From the NCBI GenBank assembly GCA_963662155.1, contig OY759263.1, positions 35,259,179 to 35,323,178 on the forward strand: DNA of 64,000 nt, written 5' to 3'. Source of the DNA: Lamellibrachia columna (lineage: Eukaryota > Annelida > Polychaeta > Sabellida > Siboglinidae). The position numbers and the translations under genes are program-made. The first letter of the stretch is position 1; the number at the start of each line of letters is the position of its first letter. The notes beneath the pieces are model-generated. The model saw nothing but the letters and a program-made list of their open reading frames with translations. It did not search any database and was not told the DNA's origin. Below are positions 12,080 through 23,955 of this stretch, piece after piece.

Positions 12080-13930
12080 AATTTTTGTCAAACGTTCTTT
12101 TGGATTTTATAATTTCAGTTGTAGCTAGGTTAAGTGCTTGTGTAGTTTTCTCCATTTCCAGTGTGTTTATATATCCTCACAGCATTTGCTTCTGAAATTT
12201 TTTCTAATAGCCTCTTTTGACAGGTGTTTCTTCTTGGACATTTTCAACTGGTTTCTTAACGGAATAAATATCTCAATAATGCCCTCAATCTCATATTTTA
12301 AGCAGGTCCAGTATCATGTTGCTGTCTTGTTTTTCAGTACGTTATTCCAATCTATATTCGCTAGATACGTTTTCATATCTTTGCCTTTGTTGAAGCTTCT
12401 CCTCCTTTGCTTTTTATATGTACTCCCTGTTTTCACTGTTATATTAACATGATCATTGGAACCCAAAGTGTCGTGTACATTAATATTGTCAACCAATTCA
12501 TTTTGAGTAGACAAAATTAAATCCAATACATTCCTACCTCTGTTTGGTTGCAAGACATGTTGAGTAAGGAAACAATAATGTGCTAGAAGTAGAAACTGGT
12601 GGTCGCCACCCCCAGCACTCTCCATGATTTCCATTGTATATGATCATGATTAAAATCACCCATCATAACATAATCCCCCCTTCTCACCTCCCGCAAAGCA
12701 TTTTTGTTTTGTAGTTTTATATCTTCCTCTTGTCCTATGTTTAGACTACGATAAACTACTCCTGTTGTTAATGTTGGTAACTAACTCCAACCAGTGCAAC
12801 ATTTTCTGGCACGTGTGGTACTCGTGGCGCCTCGGTTTTCACCACCACTACCACTACTTAAACAGTTACACTGGCGTCCTGTTATTTATCGAATTAATGT
12901 TAAGCTTTCCACTCTTACATATCGTGCTCTATCTACACAACAATCACCCTACTTGGCTAGTCTCCTGAATCTTTCAAATATCCCTAGGTAGCTCAGATCA
13001 TTAATTTCACAAAAACTTATTGTGCCTAAAGCAAAACTTTATTTGGGCAAACATGCTTTCTCTGTCGCTGCGCCAGGGGTCTGGAATGAACTCCCATTCA
13101 CTTTAGAAACATCTGAAACTATAGCTATCTTCCGAAAAACTCAATACATATTTATTCCAAATTGCATTTTCACCATCAATATTTTTTGTCAATCGTTCTG
13201 ATAATGACTTTTGCGCGTCCCTGTTCACGATTATGCTTAATGATTCTGTTTTGTTGCGCCTCTGAGCTCAGGTTCCTGAGGATATAGGTGCCATAGAAGT
13301 TAATTATTATTATTATTATTATTATTATTAAATTGCTTCTTCATAATTTGCTTTTCTTTTCATTGCTATTTCATATTCTTGGATATATTCTTTAATATAT
13401 AAAATTACTGAACGCTCGCCTGTCCTTTCTAAACATTAGCCTGTCAGTGCTAAGTCAGCATCTACTATATCTACTTTATTCGCCCATGATTTTGTGATAC
13501 CTATTACACAAGTGTCAATATCTGCTACCATAATGTCTAACTCGAAATAACTGGTGAACGTTTTTCTGTAGGTTCACCAGCACCTTTCCTAGTCAGATGA
13601 AACCCACCTCTCTTGTAAAAAAACTACGTATAATGTCAATGAAGCCTATTCTCTCCTCCATACATACTACTTTCTCTACTTGCCAACCCCCCTAATGTTG
13701 ACCCATGCTTCCCAGCACTGGTAACACAATCTGTCCAATCCGTACCTCTTTAAGTGTCTTGACCAATCTCGTGTACTTACCAACGATGGCCGACGTTCCC
13801 TCCTTCTCGGCATTGTTTCTTCCCACATGCACAAGAAGAGCCCCTCCCGTGCTTCCACCCATGACCTGTCCTGCCTTTTCTGCTGCATCCTCTAATTATT
13901 TTATTTACATTAATGGCCAAATCATCATTA
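12080..13930 (-). pseudogene. CR1-like LINE: ORF1 esterase-type region, endonuclease and linker, interrupted by another LINE
   Basis: Read on the minus strand from 13,930 downwards: a VVHVGRNN and VGFIDIIRSFF region resembling the SGNH/esterase part of CR1 ORF1 (13,560-13,900); then an endonuclease start, ELDIMVADIDTCVIGITKSW (about 13,535-13,475); then, after the inserted plus-strand LINE at 12,785-13,330, the endonuclease GDFNHD motif (about 12,650) and QPNRGRNVLDLILSTQNE with GSNDHVNI (12,634-12,440); then the basic linker before the RT. The RT itself is absent here. It belongs to the same family as the copies at 5,560 and 31,105. It is clearly defective. Confidence 0.8.
12785..13330 (+). 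pseudogene. L2/CR1-like LINE 3' fragment nested in the minus-strand LINE
   Basis: The plus strand reads LHWRPVIYRINVKLSTLTY and then AFSVAAPGVWNELPF, the usual C-terminus of L2/CR1-type RT proteins, with a stop between the pieces. It ends in a TTA-type trinucleotide run at about 13,300-13,330, as LINE tails do. Endonuclease-coding sequence of the host LINE lies on both sides, which shows the nesting. Confidence 0.8.
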
Positions 13931-14884
13931 TTTCTACATTTTCACATGCAATGAAGAGTATTTTCATGTGTCATATTATGATACATAATCTTCCCTTCCT
14001 AGTTTGGTTTGGTCTGGGACGATGAAGATTGTACAAATCTGATTTGACCTGTTTCACTTTTGCAGATTTTCTCAGTATTTCATTCTTTGATTCTTGGTTT
14101 TTTAGTGTAACCCTGAGATATCTCATTTTTGGTCCCCCTTCCTTTCTGTCAAGTCTCATTGTGCTTGGCATTAAATCGGTGGCAGATGACCAATTGCCGG
14201 CGACCCGAGTTAGACTAGTTAGATTAGTAATTTCCGCTGGAACGCCGTCAACCGTGAGTAAGTCACAAGTTTCCTTATTTCGCAGTCGTGCTATCGGTTA
14301 ACAACTGTTGGGTTAGCATTGTCCTTAACTATTGCAGTAACGCGTTCTATGCCCAAACAAGTGTTCTCAAGCAATTATTACTATATTAAATGTATATCCT
14401 CATTTAACATTATACGTATATTATGTAGAACCCCTTTGCCTCCCACAACTCCAGTATTTCCAACCCGATCCTGTTCGCGGCACAAATTACCCCTACAGCC
14501 ATTCAAGTCATGTTAATGGCGCAAGTGTTAACATTAAACAATGAACTTGTCCCGCTTTGTTCAAATATATTCAGGCTTCATAATTGTACTACACTGGAAA
14601 TTATTCAGGTTTGCAGATGTGAGTTAAATGGACCGGATATTTTTTTATAATTATGTTGTACTCGACGTGATCAATTCAGTGGCACCCACCATGAAGAGCT
14701 TTTGTTTCATTTCGCACACCCAAGGAATTGGATTTGGCATGCATAGTGTATGAAATTTGTACATTTCCGAGCCAAGTTAAAGCACAACCATGTTTATTCT
14801 GTACCGATTCACTTGATACTCGTTACTATGAATGTACGGTTCATTCAACTCAGGACGGTTCATTCAACAATGACGCCGTTCCCT
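13931..14884. other. No gene seen
   Basis: AT-rich sequence with no recognised domain, RNA or repeat. Confidence 0.45.
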
Positions 14885-15212
14885 GGGGCGCGGTAGCTTA
14901 GCTTAGAAAGTCGGACTCTCAATCGAGAGAACCCGGGTTCGAATCCACTTACTGCTGGTTCGAAGCTTTGGCAATTTCGTTAATCCCACGTTGACGCAGT
15001 TCACTCAGCTGTATAGATGAGTACCTGGCTACATACAGAGATGGATATCTGATCGAATAGTCTTCGCACAGTAATTGCAGCTTTGCTGAATGCTTTCCAG
15101 AGAAGTCGAAATGGGGTTGGAATGAACAGGTCTGCCAGGGGGTGTAGTGTAAAGCGCTTTGAACAGTTCCAAGGACTAGATACTGCGCTATGTGAGAACG
15201 TACCTGTTTACT
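14885..15212 (+). mobile_element. tRNA-derived SINE with a LINE-type 3' tail
   Basis: The head has RNA polymerase III promoter boxes: an A-box-like TAGCTTAGCTTAG at about 14,892 and a B box GGTTCGAATCC at about 14,936. The 3' part reads GAATGAACAGGTCTGCCAGG, then TGTAAAGCGCTTTGAACAG and GCGCTATGTGAG, which matches the 3' end of the LINE at 47,930-48,015. Two relatives lie in introns of the receptor gene (22,566-22,870 and 23,670-23,955). It is not a functional tRNA gene: the clover-leaf is not complete. Confidence 0.8.
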
Positions 15213-16182
15213 GTGAATCTATTACAGCGCAAATGTCTATACTAAAATAACGTCTGTCACGCTGGTACGCTGGCTCAAACATTAACCGTGGCTAATTTGA
15301 AACAGGACATGGGGAGATGTTTCAAGGGAGGAATGAAAAGATAGCAACATGTACGTAGCTATGGGGGTACATTTAAGGACCACTGACTCAAGGATAACCT
15401 TGAGCATCTAGAACATGATTTAATCTCATCCAACTAAGCATGTTTTCGTATATTGTCGTAAGAATGCGTTGCACTCCTCAGGCGATTCCAAAAATGTTTT
15501 ACTCTTTACATGCAACACAAAGCTCATGGTGTAAGATGTTCCTCAAAGGAAAGCAATTCTATATCTGCACTGCTCGTATCAGGTGCATGTGGCCGTTATC
15601 ACCAGACTCGATTTCACATTTGCATTAATCCTTCTTTTTGAACCAAACAAGGGCGCGTCCATGGACTTGAAGAGGCAGCTGTATCTATGAACAGGAGATA
15701 TGTTAATGATGTAAGCATATTATCTAAAATCCGGTGATTGTTCAACGGCGTGTATCGTTCGCATTGGAACCACACAGAAAATAGCGACTGCCTGTTTTTT
15801 TGCATTTTTTGCATCAGCGTTTTTATTAGAATCAGTCGGCATTGTAAGCAAGTTGGCATTTAACAGTATATAAATAAATATATGTTATATAGAGTTGAAG
15901 CAGAATAATAAAACATACGGAACATATTATGTACATTGTTTCTATATTATTTCCATTCAAATTCTACTATTACACAATCGTTAATTGCGTTTCAGATACA
16001 TTCTCAAAATGGCGCCGGCGTGGCTAAGCGCACTGATCGTGGTATTTGCAACAAAAGGAAACTGTATTCCCTACACTCAGGTATCGGTATTAGTTGCTTT
16101 TATAACACAAGACAGTCATGCGTTATCTATAATAATATTACCTGCTAATTAAAATATATAAAAAATATATAAAAAATACAAC
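15213..16182. other. No gene seen
   Basis: AT-rich spacer; the short frames at 15,440-15,860 show no domain. Confidence 0.45.
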
Positions 16183-17670
16183 AGCTGAAGAACAATAAGG
16201 CATCAGGGCCAGATGATATTCCGGCAAAAGCACTCAAGGCAGTTGTGGACACTTCCGTGGAACTACTTTACCCTCTATTTGGGAAGATATGGGAAGAGGA
16301 AGAAGTGCCAGCAGACTGGAGAGAAGGCTACCTCATCAAGATCCCCAAGAAAGGAGACCTCAGAAATTGTGCTAACTACAGAGGGATCACACTCCTGTCA
16401 GTGCCAGGGAAAGTCCTCAACAGGATCATCTTGGAAAGGATGAAAGATATGGTCGACCCAATGCTTAGAGACCAGCAAGCCGGATTCCGCCAGAACAGAT
16501 CATGTTTAGACCAGATCGCAACATTGCGCATCATAGTAGAACAATCCTTAGAATGGAACTCTTCCCTCTACGTGAACTTCGTTGACTATGAAAAGGCATT
16601 TGACAGTGTTGACAGGAAGACCCTCTGGAAACTGCTACGACACTATGGGGTACCCACTAAACTGGTCAACCTAATCAAGAACAGCTATGACGGAACAGGC
16701 TGTAGGGTAATCCATGGAGGACAGTTCACCTGTCGCTTCGAGGTAAATACTGGAGTAAGACAAGGCTGCCTGCTGTCCCCATTCCTCTTCCTCCTGGCCA
16801 TTGACTGGATTATGAAGATGACCACAGTACAGAGGACAAGTGGGATCCAGTGGACACTATGGACGCAACTTGAAGACCTGGACTTCGCCGATGACTTGGC
16901 ACTGCTGTCTCACAGCCATCAACAGATGCAGGACAAGACGACAGAACTGGCAGCTGTCTCCTTACAAGTGGGCCTGAACATCCACAAAGGAAAGACCAAG
17001 GTCCTCAGGATGAATGCAGCCAGCACTGACCCAGTCACACTGGAGGGGAATGCACTGGAGGAGGTAGAGACCTTCACATACCTCGGCAGTGTCATCAACA
17101 AGCGGGGCGGCACAGACGCAGACGTCAGAGCAAGGATAGGCAAGGCAAGAGTGGCATTCCTGCAACTGAAGAACATCTGGAGCTCCAGGGTACTGTCATC
17201 ACGCACAAAGATCCGGTTGTTCAACTCCAACGTGAAGATGGTCTTGTTGTATGGAGCAGAGACATGGAGGATAACCAACACCACCATCAACAAAGTGCAG
17301 ACCTTTGTCAACAACTGCCTGAGAAGAATCCTCCAGATCCACTGGCCAGACACCATCAGCAACAGTGAATTGTGGGAAAAGACACAACAACGACCTGTCG
17401 AAGAGGAAATCAGAAGAAGAAGATGGGCCTGGATTGGCCACTCGCTCCGAAAACCAGTAACAAGCACCACCAGGCAAGCGCTGACATGGAATCCTCAAGG
17501 CAAACGGAGAAGAGGACGACCAAGAAACACGTGACGACGGGACCTCCAGGCAGACACCAGGAAGATGGGCTACACCTGGAACCAGTTAGAGAGGATGGCC
17601 CAGGACAGGGGACTCTGGCGATCTGTTGTCGACGGCCTATGCCCCAAGAGGGGCGATGGGCATAAGTAAG
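16183..17670 (+). pseudogene. 5'-truncated LINE reverse transcriptase with one late stop
   Basis: Reading is open from about 16,183, where it starts inside RT motif 0 ([15 protein letters not shown]), so there is no true start: this is a 5' truncation. Palm motifs follow: [14 protein letters not shown] (about 16,590), [19 protein letters not shown] (about 16,755) and DFADDLALL (about 16,885). The C-terminal domain has [13 protein letters not shown] and [14 protein letters not shown] at 17,532-17,534 stands where the family normally has tryptophan; the same frame then continues to a TAA at 17,664. A short AAGT tandem tail follows. Base composition is richer in GC than the flanks. Otherwise intact, so a fairly recent copy. 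Confidence 0.9.
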
Positions 17671-17726
17671 TAATTAAAATATTAACAATTCCACAAAAAT
17701 ATGCTGTGTAGCTAGACGACGGGGGG

Positions 17727-17855
17727 TTATGTTGACGAAAAATACCTCGATGACAACATGAACATTTAGACAGCACTAACAATAACAGTGTTATGTTGAT
17801 GAAAGAGACATCGATGACAACGTGAACAATAAGGCAGCACTGACAATTACAATAT
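17727..17855. repeat. 64-bp tandem duplication
   Basis: Two adjacent diverged copies begin GTTATGTTGACGAAAAATAC and GTTATGTTGATGAAAGAGAC, offset by 64 bp. The rest of 17,671-18,149 shows nothing else. Confidence 0.7.
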
Positions 17856-18149
17856 TATTGAAACACTTTTAAGAAGTGGTTTATCTCAAGATGGAGTTTT
17901 GATAGTCATAAACAAAGTTGCCCAAGAAATTAGACTTATTGATAATGTGAATATATATTAATTACACTTGTTCAACTATTTTAACATAGAAACTACAGTT
18001 TTTATTACACTTAAAAACATAATCACTTTATCTGGAAATGTGTACGTTTTATGATTTTGGTACATATATTTCTTCTTTAATGTTTATCCAAAATTTGGGA
18101 GACAACAATAGAACACTACTGAAATATTATTCGCACTGACCTATTACAG

Positions 18150-18295
18150 CAAACCGTCGAACAAGAAGTGGGAGAGACCGGATGTCATCTGTCTACTTTG
18201 AGGGAAGATTTCCTCATCGTCAATTGTTCGCCTGCGACAAACAGTCTGGTTAATGGATATGATGGCGTAGCGCCTGGAACACGGTGCACCGTCAG
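18150..18295 (+). CDS. Receptor exon 1 found (cysteine-containing, sushi-like)
   Basis: Acceptor CTATTACAG ends at 18,149; donor AG-GTAAAA follows 18,295. It reads from QTVEQEVGETGCHL to VAPGTRCTV and leaves two bases over (phase 2), which match the next exon. The NCSPATN and GTRCTV pattern recalls the middle of a CCP module, but the domain is not complete enough to name with confidence. The true first coding exon must lie further upstream. Confidence 0.6.
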
Positions 18296-19613
18296 GTAAA
18301 ACAATGTGATACAATGTACCTTTATGAGTATCACGTTATCAAGTCAACGGTTGTTCCGGTATTATGGACAAATGTGTGTTCTTTATTCAAGCTAAACACG
18401 TGCATAATATTATGTATGGCAAAGCATAGCACCATGAACTAACAGTCACAACACAACCTGTGACTTATTGACATTGTAAACACTATCACCATTTGTTAAA
18501 CTGCAGAATGTAGTATTGCGGCGTGACGTAAATTAATATATCACGTGTACATATTAGCAACTACGGAAATTGCATAATCCACTACTATGCCATTCACTTT
18601 CACATTCGCTAAGCCATTCACGTTCACATTCACTAAACCATTCATACGCCGTTCACATAGTTTTAATAGTTTTCAGGTAATATTTGCTGTAGAAAATAAT
18701 GTAAAAACACATCAAACAAAAGAGTTGCTACTATTGCTTACAATGGTTATTCCAAACAATCTTGTCACAGAAATAATCAATAACGGGTATGCTTTCTTTG
18801 GGCATCAAACACTGCCTAGTATCGTTTTCGCATTCTGTCAGGCCAGTAGGTTATACCGCAAACAAAACACAACTTCCAAAATATTTAATGTGCTAATGTA
18901 ATGGTTAGATCCAGTCAGCAACAAGGCATGGCATTGCAGGCGGAATAGGCCTCGATTGACCCCAGATGGTAATTAATATTTTTGTGACGAGACTTGTGTG
19001 AGTAAACATTGTATACAAATATAAACGCTGGAAGTTATCTTTGGTGGAGAGTACGCTTCGTTTATTGAAAACAATATTTTGGAACTTTGTGACGAATGTA
19101 ATTTGTTCACAAAGTGACCATTGCGTGATGCAGATGTGCCGCTGACCTGGGAATGGTACACCGTCAATGTGTCGATGGGGGCTATTGGGTTGGGCCAAGG
19201 TTGAACTGCCATCGTCCGTCACAAGGTGGGTAGCACAAGTATCGTGCATAATACATTTATACACACATTCAGAATACGCGCGCACGTGCGCTCTCACACG
19301 CACGCACGAACACACACCATTGGTATTGGCAACATTTGACAATCATTTGGCATTACTTTGTGACTTAATTTGTAAAAGCATTTTTAAAATTATATTTAAA
19401 TAATATCAATCATATATAAATATATTTAATAAATCTCCAAAGCCATACTTTAAATGTGAGTTTGATTTGCTTCCTAATCGTAATGTAATTTCTATTACAA
19501 TAACCTTTGCTATAATATATCAGTCTAATACTGAATGTTACATAGTACTGTAATAACCACAATCATTACTTGTGAATCCCGTGATTACTACGTGGATTGC
19601 TGCCGTTCTACAG

Positions 19614-19753
19614 CCAGGGTTGTGTTTTAGATACAAGAGGAAAACAGACACAAGTAAAACGGGTAGTCAAGAGAGGCAGTTTTGAAGACTTCATTAAAAA
19701 GTTCAAATGCTTTATCGTTGATGATATTCTACAGTTGAATCGGTGCGACGATG
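19614..19753 (+). CDS. Receptor exon 2 found (basic, cysteine-containing)
   Basis: Acceptor TTCTACAG ends at 19,613; donor ATG-GTGAGT follows 19,753. Starting in phase 2 it joins the previous exon and reads QGCVLDTRGKQTQVK to LQLNRCDD, ending in phase 1. The sequence is lysine-rich. I do not recognise the domain. Confidence 0.55.
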
Positions 19754-19980
19754 GTGAGTTTATATCTTATTGTCAATTCAAATAAAAAGCAGGGTGGTGT
19801 CGATCAATGTTGAAATAAGCGCTGTAAATGTTTTCTTCGTTGTAACCCAAATGTCATCTAACCCGTCGTTTGTCTGTCCGTTTGGGCAAAAACGTAAAAC
19901 GTAATGCCGTCATGTGTTACAAGTTATGACTTGAAAGATACGTCACGATTACCGCATGTTTCAAGTTGATGTAAGCTAAT

Positions 19981-20232
19981 ACATTTAGCACATGTTGGCA
20001 ATACAACATGTAGACCATGGGTAATAGGAGACATGATTAATGTTGCCTTGACATAATCAAACATTTAGCACATGTTGGCAATACAACATGTAGACCATGG
20101 GTAATAGGAGACATGATTAATGTTGCCTTGACATAATCAAACATTTAGCACATGTTGGCAATGATGTTGGCAATACAACATGTAGACCATGGGTAATAGG
20201 AGACATGATTAATGTTGCCTTGACATAATCAA
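19981..20232. repeat. 80-bp tandem repeat, three copies (intronic)
   Basis: Copies start at 19,981, 20,061 and 20,141 with ACATTTAGCACATGTTGGCA. The first two are essentially identical; the third has a 12-bp insertion repeating the ATGTTGGCA phrase. Confidence 0.9.
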
Positions 20233-20544
20233 ATTGATAATAATCCCAGCAGCTTGGTTTACATCACAGTTTTATTTTATAGTTTACATTACATATTGAT
20301 TTTGTGTAATATATGTACAACATTTTAAGCAACATACCCTCCCACCATGTTAATTCAATTGATTGTTTAAAAATATATATTGATTTATATTCAGCTACGA
20401 TGACCAGTAGCATCTCTTCCGCTTAGGCTGACCTGCAATGGCATATTTTGTGTTAAGGTATTAAAGCTAACCTTTGTATCACTGACACATATCACACAAC
20501 GTGATAATTGTGAATCCCTTGAATAATCGTTCAAGCATTTGTAG

Positions 20545-20776
20545 TGGTTTTGGAGAAAATCAGGACCAGTGAAATGCACACTATCAACGAATGTAATACG
20601 AAATGTACTGTACGATGTCCAGGTGGCAGCTGGGGACACAGTGAGACTGATTCAACCCCTCCAGCGATCAAGTGCTACCCGCCGATAACTACTACGATCA
20701 TTGCAGACGAAGGAAGATGTGACGCCCATGTCAGTTGGCGTGATGCTTCTGCATCAGACAGCCTGGGCGTCAGGAG
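20545..20776 (+). CDS. Receptor exon: first half of HYR domain 1
   Basis: Reads CTVRCPGGSW, then DSTPPAIKCYPP and HVSWRDASASDSLGVR, the typical HYR start (D..PP.I.C) and W..P.A.D..G core. The donor after 20,776 is AG-GTAACG in phase 2, which fits the next exon exactly. The start at 20,545 is the acceptor that fits the incoming phase 1 (CATTTGTAG); it is the least certain border of the gene. Confidence 0.65.
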
Positions 20777-21045
20777 GTAACGCAGCAGCTAGCAGAAGAT
20801 TCGTTCAGATTTTATCTCATCTTCTTAAAAACGCATAATTCGAACTTTGAACTCAGGTGTTGAAATGAACCCCTGGTCATATTTTATATCGCCATGGCTG
20901 GCACTGTGAGACAATGATATGGTACCACCAGAACTTAGGCAAATAGGTGTATACGTTTATACAGACTGTGTTGTAACTACAATGCGCGTAACACATTGTC
21001 TCTGTGTAATTAATAATGCACATGTTCAATGCAAAACTTCAACAG

Positions 21046-21176
21046 TATACTACAAACTCGCCCCTCCGTCGCGACATCAGGCAGTAAGTTCAGAGAAGGT
21101 CGACACACAGTGGTCTATGTGGCGACAGACAACAGTGGCCTCACAAGTACCTGCTCGTTTGAGTTCGAAGTCGAAG
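21046..21176 (+). CDS. Receptor exon: second half of HYR domain 1
   Basis: Acceptor TTCAACAG ends at 21,045; donor GAAG-GTAGGC follows 21,176. In phase 2 it reads SGSKFREGRHTVVYVATDNS and TCSFEFEVE, the conserved G.F..G.HTV.Y.ATD.SG..TCSF half of HYR. It ends in phase 1. Confidence 0.8.
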
Positions 21177-21547
21177 GTAGGCTTAACCATAGCAAATGTG
21201 ATGACGGTATAATATATTGAAGTGTCGGTGTTTTTCTGAACGTTGTGGATATGGAGTTCTCCGTAGGAACATTTTAACAAACGTCTGTTAACGTGCATAT
21301 AACGGTAGAAAAGCAATTGTTTGAAAATGTATATTCCAACCCTCTGTTGACCTCAATATTTACGCAATACTTCGTGGACGCCTGCACTGACTTCAATATC
21401 GATTTGCTCTGCGATGAAAATGAAACTAATCTCCAACTCTTAATAGGGCAAACAATTGTATATATGCATACAAAACATCACCGCATTCCTAAGTAATTAT
21501 AGGAATGCAATATCCCAAGATGGCTTATTTCGCCATCGTTTGCTATT

Positions 21548-21768
21548 CTATGTGTGCGTGTGCGTGTGCGTGTGCGTGTGCGTGTGCGTGTGCGTGTGCG
21601 TGTGCGTGTGCGTGTGCGTGTGCGTGTGCGTGTGCGTGTGCGTGTGCGTGTGCGTGTGCGTGTGCGTGTGCGTGTGCGTGTGCGTGTGCGTGTGCGTGTG
21701 CGTGTGCGTGTGCGTGTGCGTGTGCGTGTGCGTGTGCGTGTGCGTGTGCGTGTGCGTGTGTGTGTGAT
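21548..21768. repeat. TGTGCG hexanucleotide microsatellite (intronic)
   Basis: About 37 near-perfect TGTGCG units between the HYR 1 and CCP 1 exons. Its alternating purine-pyrimidine, GC-containing composition is Z-DNA-prone. All open frames across it are artefacts. Confidence 0.97.
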
Positions 21769-21837
21769 ATTTTGGGAATCTTCTAAATCATTTCCATGTG
21801 AGGTAAACGTGTTCACAGTATTTGTTCTATTGGACAG

Positions 21838-22032
21838 TTGTTCGTTGCGAACAACCTCGGCGTCCCAGGCATGGACACATCGAGTGCAACACCAACAGCA
21901 GATGTCATATGGGGCACACGTACGGCACAACCTGTACTGCTTCGTGTGATGAAGGTTACAAGATGACTGGCGATCCGGCGAAGATCTGTCAGCGAAATGG
22001 CCAATGGACGGGAGAGGAAGTGACATGCTCAA
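21838..22032 (+). CDS. Receptor exon: CCP (sushi) domain 1
   Basis: Acceptor TTGGACAG ends at 21,837; donor CAA-GTGAGT follows 22,032. A phase 1-1 symmetric exon of 195 bp encodes one complete module: VRCEQPRRPRHGHIEC, then TCTASCDEGYKMTGD, then CQRNGQWTGEEVTC. The C-P-HG-C-C-GY-G-C-GQW-C order is the CCP signature; extra cysteines (ECNTNSRC) suggest an additional disulfide. Confidence 0.92.
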
Positions 22033-22393
22033 GTGAGTCGGTACAACTCACTGTAGAGTTACCGTGTACTCATTCTAGACTCACCGCGGGGTCATTGTTT
22101 AGTTACTGTTGGAGCTTTGTAGAGTCACTGTGGGATCATTATTGAATTATTGTTGGCTCATTATACAGTCAATGAATTGCATATTACATAGTCATCGAGG
22201 GTTCATAGTACATCCACAACGGAATCATTGCAGAATCACTGTGTAATCATTATGGTACCATTGCAATAGTCACTGCCAGTCCATAGTACATCCACTATGG
22301 AATCATTGCAGAATCACTGTGTAATAATTGTGGTATCACTGCAACAGTCATCGCCAGTCCATAGTAGATGCACTGTTGGCTCATCCTAGAGCT

Positions 22394-22530
22394 ACTGGTA
22401 AATCATTGTAGAGTCACCGTGGACTGGTCTGAGAGTCACCGTGGACTGGTCTTAGAGTCACCGTAGATTGGTCTTAGAGTCACCGTGGACTGGTCTTAGA
22501 GTCACCGTGGACTGGTCTTAGAGACATTGT
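22394..22530. repeat. 22-bp minisatellite (intronic)
   Basis: About six variants of AGAGTCACCGTGGACTGGTC. Fewer copies appear in the second duplication unit at about 23,580-23,640. Confidence 0.8.
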
Positions 22531-22565
22531 ACACTGTTTGTAGATTCGCCGTGTGTATGTTGAGC

Positions 22566-22870
22566 ACGGTGGCGTTGTGATTAGAATGTCGGACTCTCAA
22601 TCGAGAGAAGGTGGTTGTTACTCCTCTTGCTGCCGTTTCGAAGATTGAATATCCTGAAAACCAACAGTGACAACGCAAAGAGGCCACACGAACTCCACCG
22701 TGAAAGCATAGTGTCTCTATACTGAATCGCGCGGTAACTGTTGCGTGGCTGAATAATTCCCAGATAAATCGAGTTGGTGTTGAAATGAACAGGTCTGCCA
22801 GGGGGTGAAGTGTAAAGCGCTTTCAGCAGTCCCGAGACTGAATACCACGCTATATCGGAACGTAGCTTTA
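22566..22870 (+). mobile_element. tRNA-derived SINE, intronic copy A
   Basis: Related to 14,885-15,212: shares GTCGGACTCTCAATCGAGAG and the LINE-like tail GAACAGGTCTGCCAGGGGGT. The B box is damaged. Confidence 0.75.
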
Positions 22871-23126
22871 CCGTGTGCATGGGTTCACAGCAGAGTCAGC
22901 GTGGACTCATTGCTGGGTCGTGTTTGGATCAGCTGAGAATCATCATCAGTTCGAATGAATAATGAAGGCAGTTTATCAGGCGTGAATCGTTTCCACCTAT
23001 CCAACTGTGTGGATATCGTGCCCTATAACAAAACACATTTTACTTTTAGCATTCGTGCATGCACAATGAAAATGTTAAGATTGCATGGAAACAACATGTT
23101 TTGGTATATCTAACAATTCATTGCAG

Positions 23127-23309
23127 AGAACAAGTGCTCCCAAGTAAACCCCCCTCTCAATGCCAAGATAGAATGCTCTGATATGTGGAACTATCGTTCA
23201 ACGTGTATCACGGTGTGTAAGGAAGGATATCGTCTGTATCCAAGTGGCACACGGAGCATCACTTGTAACGGCGACCAGACATGGTCTGGGACCTTGTCTG
23301 GATGCGAAG
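23127..23309 (+). CDS. Receptor exon: CCP domain 2
   Basis: Acceptor CATTGCAG ends at 23,126; donor GAAG-GTACGT follows 23,309. A phase 1-1 exon of 183 bp reads NKCSQVNPPLNAKIECS, then CITVCKEGYRLYPSG and CNGDQTWSGTLSGCE, with all CCP cysteines and the Trp of the final loop. It is the sister of the exon at 24,195. Confidence 0.92.
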
Positions 23310-23669
23310 GTACGTGAATATGGTATTGAACCAAACACTAACCAAACCGAAACGGTCCATTGTTGAATCACTCTGGATTCAGTATAGAGAAACTATGCTT
23401 TCACGGTGGAGGCCGTGTGGCCTCATTGCATATTGCATAGTCATCGTGGGCTCATAGTACATCCACTACATACTCATTGCAGAATCACTGTGTAATAATT
23501 GTGGTATCATTGCAATAGCCTCTACCGGTCCATAGTAGATTCACTGTATGCTCATCCTAGAACTACTGATAAATAATTGTAGAGTCACCGTGGATTGGAT
23601 TTAGAGTCACCGTGGACTGGTCTTAGAGTCACCGTGCACTGTTTGTAGACGCACCGTGTGTCTGTGGAG

Positions 23670-23955
23670 CGCGGTGGCGCTGTGGTTAGAATTTCGGACT
23701 CTCGATCGAGAGAACCTGGTTTCGAATGTTCTTGCTGCCGTTTCGAAGATTGAATATCCTGAGAACCCACAGTGAAAACGCAATGAGGCCACACGAGCTC
23801 CACCGTGAAAGCATAATGTCTCTATAATGAATCGCGCGGTAACTGTTGCGTGCCTGAATAATTCCCAGATAAATCGAGTTGGTGTTGAAATGAACAAGTC
23901 TGTCAGCAGGTGAAGTGTAAAGCGCATTAAGCAGTACCGCACTATATAAGAACGT
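23670..23955 (+). mobile_element. tRNA-derived SINE, intronic copy B
   Basis: Duplicate of copy A made by the 1.07-kb tandem duplication; same position relative to the following CCP exon. Confidence 0.75.

Noticed and set aside
14885..14960. tRNA gene
   Set aside because: Pol III boxes are present but the clover-leaf is incomplete and a SINE body follows; related copies share the body.
21478..22032. Long open frames across the TGTGCG array (TR, CA or RV dipeptide repeats)
   Set aside because: They are translations of a microsatellite in every register; only the CCP exon at its 3' side is real.
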